Shown here piece by piece: positions 61,073 to 64,000 of a DNA stretch of 64,000 bases (within the stretch, counting starts at the first letter, position 1; each line of letters opens with the position of its first letter). Source of the DNA: Druceiella hillmani (lineage: Eukaryota; Arthropoda; Insecta; Lepidoptera; Hepialidae); contig JAYKKI010000009.1 in assembly GCA_039881145.1 (NCBI GenBank), positions 9,301,501 to 9,365,500 of the forward strand. Direction: 5' to 3'. The notes below the pieces were generated by a model. It did no database searches. It was not told the DNA's origin and saw only the letters and a list, made by a program, of their open reading frames with translations. The translations under genes were made by a program, and so were the position numbers.

Positions 61073-62830
61073 TTGTTTTCTGTTCACAGTCAAAAAACCG
61101 AAACTGCAATAGAAGTCTGGAATAATCTGGCACATGATTGTTGATAACTCAGGGTTATTACGTCGCGTTATTATATTTTTCTTAGAGATCTGTACATAAT
61201 AACTCTTTCGGTATGTCAAAATATTGAAGGTTACGTCATTAAAATAATGATCACAGTACATAAACTTCGAAATATCGGATTTTCTATGTTGAAAGGTGTT
61301 GGGAACAATGATGCTCTCGGGTCTACCGGTATAAAATAAGCCGATGATCTTAGCAATCGGAAGCTTGAGCATGAAAATAAGTATAGATTCGGTCAAAGCT
61401 AACATTTTACAAGATTTCAGAATAGTCAAACACGCAATAGGCACAAAAAATCCTCGTCGTTTGAACTGTATAAATTCGGTCATATAAGAAAAGAATGCAT
61501 ATTCGAACAAAAACAGAAGAATTTAAACAATGAGAACTTCTTTCACCGCCTTGGTCAGTGATACCACTACATAGACTCGGGGGTCATTATGCATATAATA
61601 AAGCACAATGGGACCGTTAGTACCAAAAGCATAAAAAGCCACCACAACTAAGTAGTAGGAAGGGCGTAGCCTGTCAATGCTATGAAAGCGGCGGATGCCA
61701 AAGCACTTTTAGTGAAAGTCTTTGATCAAGTGAGCCTTGGCGCATATAACAGTAAAGGTCAGTGCAATAAAATCTTACTTAAGTACGATTTAGCTTGAAA
61801 CTTATTTTCGTTTCTCCATGTCAATAAAAATGGTGTTCGAGTAAAGTTTAACAAAACAAATTTCTTTATAATAAAAAGAAATAATGAAATTGTAGCCACT
61901 GCTGGTTCAATAAACAGTGCGTACAAATTGAATGTATATAGAAATGTTGCTTACGTGTAGAATGTTAACAAATTTAATAATTTCCCGTGACACTAGTCAA
62001 TGACGTCTGGGTTATCTGAGTTTAAATGACCTAGAAAAAAAAATGTAGAAAGTACTGACGATGAACAAAAAGCAAAAAGTATATCAGGTTTACCTGTGAA
62101 ACATTTCCAGAAGATAATCTGTCGCAATTGCCTCTTAAATAAAAAGATTAAAAACCCGCTAAAAAGCTTGACTTAGTTAACAGGAATATGTTTGTAAATG
62201 CAATGGAAACTACATTGCTCGGTGGAGCGGGATATTTCCTAATATTTATAAAGGACTCTTTGATAAAGGTTTTTGCTTACTTCTTGCAAAGGAAGTTAGA
62301 AGTCCTAGAAAAGATTCCTCGAAAACCGAATTGAAATTAAATTTATTCGCAGCATTAAATGTCTCTGCTCATATGTATATAAAGAATTCTCTAAGTTCAT
62401 AAAGAATGCTAGAATTAAACATCAAAAGACAACCCCATATGCAACCGAATAAAATCAAGAAGCGGAATGAATAAACCGAACACCGGTTTAGAAACCGAAA
62501 TACTTATTGTTCGACGCCAATCTTTCAAAGCAGTATTGGGATAAAACAGTGTATATTGCCTATATGATCGCCTGTTTCACTAATAGAGCTCCAACACGAA
62601 CACTGGTATGTAAAAGTCCATAAGACATGTGGTCAAAAAATAAACTGAACATCAGTCATCTAAGAATATTTGGCTGTCAAGTAATTATACATCTCCTAAT
62701 AGAAAGGTGAGGAAATGGAATCAAAAAGCAAGGAATGTAATATTTATATGATAATTTGAAAGTACAAAAAAGTTCTGATAATTTGAAAGTACAAAAAAGT
62801 TCTGATTACCCAACTCAAGAATAACAATAA
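61073..62830 (+). pseudogene. Ty1/copia retrotransposon: gag, protease and integrase remnants
   Basis: In gag, TAIEVWNNLA (about 61100), NIEGYVIKIMITVHKLRNIGF (up to 20 residues kept, about 61228-61290) and a zinc-knuckle remnant FELYKFGHIRKEC (about 61459-61500). In that knuckle the first two Cys codons have become Ser and Leu. The protease active-site block reads YIDSG (61568-61582). VKFNKTNFFI and VATAGSINSAYKLNVYRN belong to the gag-pre-integrase region. In integrase, RLGYLSLNDLEKKN (about 62005), CRNC for the zinc site (about 62118), PYATE, stop, NQEAE around the last catalytic Glu (about 62438), and TNRAPTRTL with HLRIFGC. Stops and frameshifts abound. No RT or RNase H was seen afterwards and no LTRs were found, so the copy is truncated. 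Confidence 0.8.
62750..62803. repeat. 27-bp tandem duplication
   Basis: GATAATTTGAAAGTACAAAA plus AAGTTCT is present twice head to tail at the end of the copia integrase remnant. Confidence 0.93.
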
Positions 62831-63266
62831 AAATACACGATATTTCTGAAACCCAACGTTAAAAGAAACCAAGTTCCATTGAACCTCATTGAATCAATTT
62901 GCAAGTCAAATACATCTTGCGCTTTTAATTCGCTTTGAACACATTATAATTGTTAAAGAGAGTTATAGACTGGGAGTCTAGTAAGGAAGACATATTTCTG
63001 AAAGAGTAGTTATCATGTAAGTGCTTTATACCTTTATGAATTTAAAATGACCCTTAGATCAAGAAGAAAATCTACAGGCTCCAACATCTTCAATAGAAGA
63101 TCTGTACTGTGTGACTTAATTGTGTTTAATCAATAGCTTCGTGTTTAATATTGAGAAACGTTATAAATGTGATAAAAAACTCACAAAAAAGTAAATATAA
63201 TATTTAAACATTAAATGTAAATTTATAATAAAAAAAATTGAAAATAAGAGGGAAAAACAATAAGCG
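62831..63266. other. Spacer between copia and LINE remnants
   Basis: May include decayed copia sequence between integrase and RT, but nothing is readable with confidence. Confidence 0.4.
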
Positions 63267-64000
63267 ATGACAGAGTTTAAAATTCCTGTAAAACTAACCA
63301 ATCTTGTTAATGCAACTTTCTCAAGGGTTCAATGTCATTTTTCTTCTCAAGGGTTCAATTCAAAGCATCAAGATACACAATGAGTTATCCGAGCCTTTTT
63401 TCACTGATAGAGGTTTTAGACAAAGTGATGCCCTTTCGTGCCTACTTTTTAACATTGCACTAGAGAAAGTCGTCGGAGATGCAATGATAACAACTAGAGG
63501 CACTATATACTACAAATCTACCCAAGTACTGGCTAACTGAAAAGATCGTATTATTATTGACAGACCGAGACTGGTTGTTACCGAAGCAGTTGTAGCCCTT
63601 CGCACTGAGGCTGAAAAAATGGGCCTGCACATTAATGAAAAGAAAACAAAATTTATGATTGTAACAAGTTAAGAGACCGACAACGCACCACTGGTTGTGA
63701 ATGGCCACACTTTTGAAAAAGTTACCGATTTTAAATATCTTGGAAAAACTGTCACCAATAGAAATGAAATGAATGTAGAAATTGACTACCGCCTGATGCT
63801 GGCAAATAGTTATTTTGGCTTAAAAAACCAACTAAGATCACGACTCATTAGCAATATGTCAAAAAGTATTATGTGTAAAACATTAATTCAACCAGTAGCC
63901 CTCTATGGCAGCGAAAGTTGGACACAGAGCAAGTATATTCCAAACAAACTACTAATTTTTGAAAAAAAAATGTTACGTAAAATCTTCCGTGCACTTCAAA
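63267..64000 (+). pseudogene. LINE reverse transcriptase, runs off the window end
   Basis: Starts readable with MTEFKIPVKLTNLVNATFSR (63267 on). It then changes frame at a small duplication of TCTCAAGGGTTCAAT (63322-63336 and 63345-63359). It continues DRGFRQSDALSCLLFNIALE (63409-63468), the RT fingers/palm block. The catalytic YADD is replaced in frame by Asn, stop, Lys, Asp (63535-63546). C-terminal palm and thumb blocks are clear: EAEKMGLHINEKKTKFM, FEKVTDFKYLGKTVTNRNEM, ANSYFGLKNQLRSRLIS, TLIQPVALYGSESWT, and FEKKMLRKIFRAL at the edge. It has fewer stops than the other LINE relics here, so it is probably younger. The minus-strand frame at 63460-63708 is a shadow. Confidence 0.88.

Noticed and set aside
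61061..61510. 149-codon minus-strand gene
   Set aside because: The opposite strand is recognisable copia gag, so this is treated as a shadow and only mentioned as a finding.

Overview
This window looks like AT-rich, non-coding nuclear DNA from an arthropod, most likely an insect. It has no operons or bacterial signals. It holds many long (TA)n and (TG)n tracts. The protein-like matter is almost all decayed transposable elements of types common in insects: Jockey-like and RTE-like LINEs, a Ty1/copia element, Helitron 3' ends and a mariner end. The only hints of host genes are one MADF-like exon (minus strand, 33.9-34.2 kb) and one possible signal-peptide exon (plus strand, 17.8-17.9 kb). Species cannot be told from the sequence.

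Layout. 0-8 kb: a (TA)n tract, a 14-copy minisatellite (2.6-3.1 kb), a 31-bp-arm palindrome (6.2 kb), a roughly 680-bp-spaced direct duplication (6.8-7.7 kb) and a foldback element (7.8-8.0 kb). 8-19 kb: mostly featureless, with microsatellites, a Helitron 3' end (10.94 kb) and the candidate exon. 19.0-22.7 kb: one nearly full-length, dead Jockey-like LINE (ORF1, endonuclease remnant, RT, duplicated 3' part). 24.6-28.9 kb: fragment E of a local repeat family, a Helitron-like end, an RTE-like LINE (endonuclease plus RT fragment), a 66-bp-arm inverted repeat and a second Helitron 3' end. 32.1-34.2 kb: a large foldback element and the MADF exon. 36.1-36.5 kb: a minus-strand LINE tail. 37.8-40.4 kb: copies A and B of the local repeat family facing each other as a roughly 1-kb inverted pair. 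42.2-45.2 and 50.9-52.9 kb: longer copies C and D of the same family. 48.2-48.7 kb: another LINE tail. 57.5-58.0 kb: a 25-bp-arm hairpin and the cleanest foldback element. 61.1-62.8 kb: a dead copia gag-protease-integrase. 63.27 kb to the window end: a LINE RT running off the edge.

Most interesting points. (1) The foldback family (7.8, 32-33, 37.4, 51.8 and 57.8 kb) carries a motif laid out like a small type I hammerhead ribozyme. Penelope-like elements are known to carry such ribozymes in their terminal repeats. No copy here has every core position intact. (2) Two unrelated-looking sequences end in the same Helitron-type hairpin followed by CTAG and T, and one base pair of the stem has changed in a compensating way. 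(3) A repeat family of at least 2-3 kb occurs five times, including the inverted A/B pair, and I cannot assign it to a known class. No intact gene or working multi-gene system is visible.
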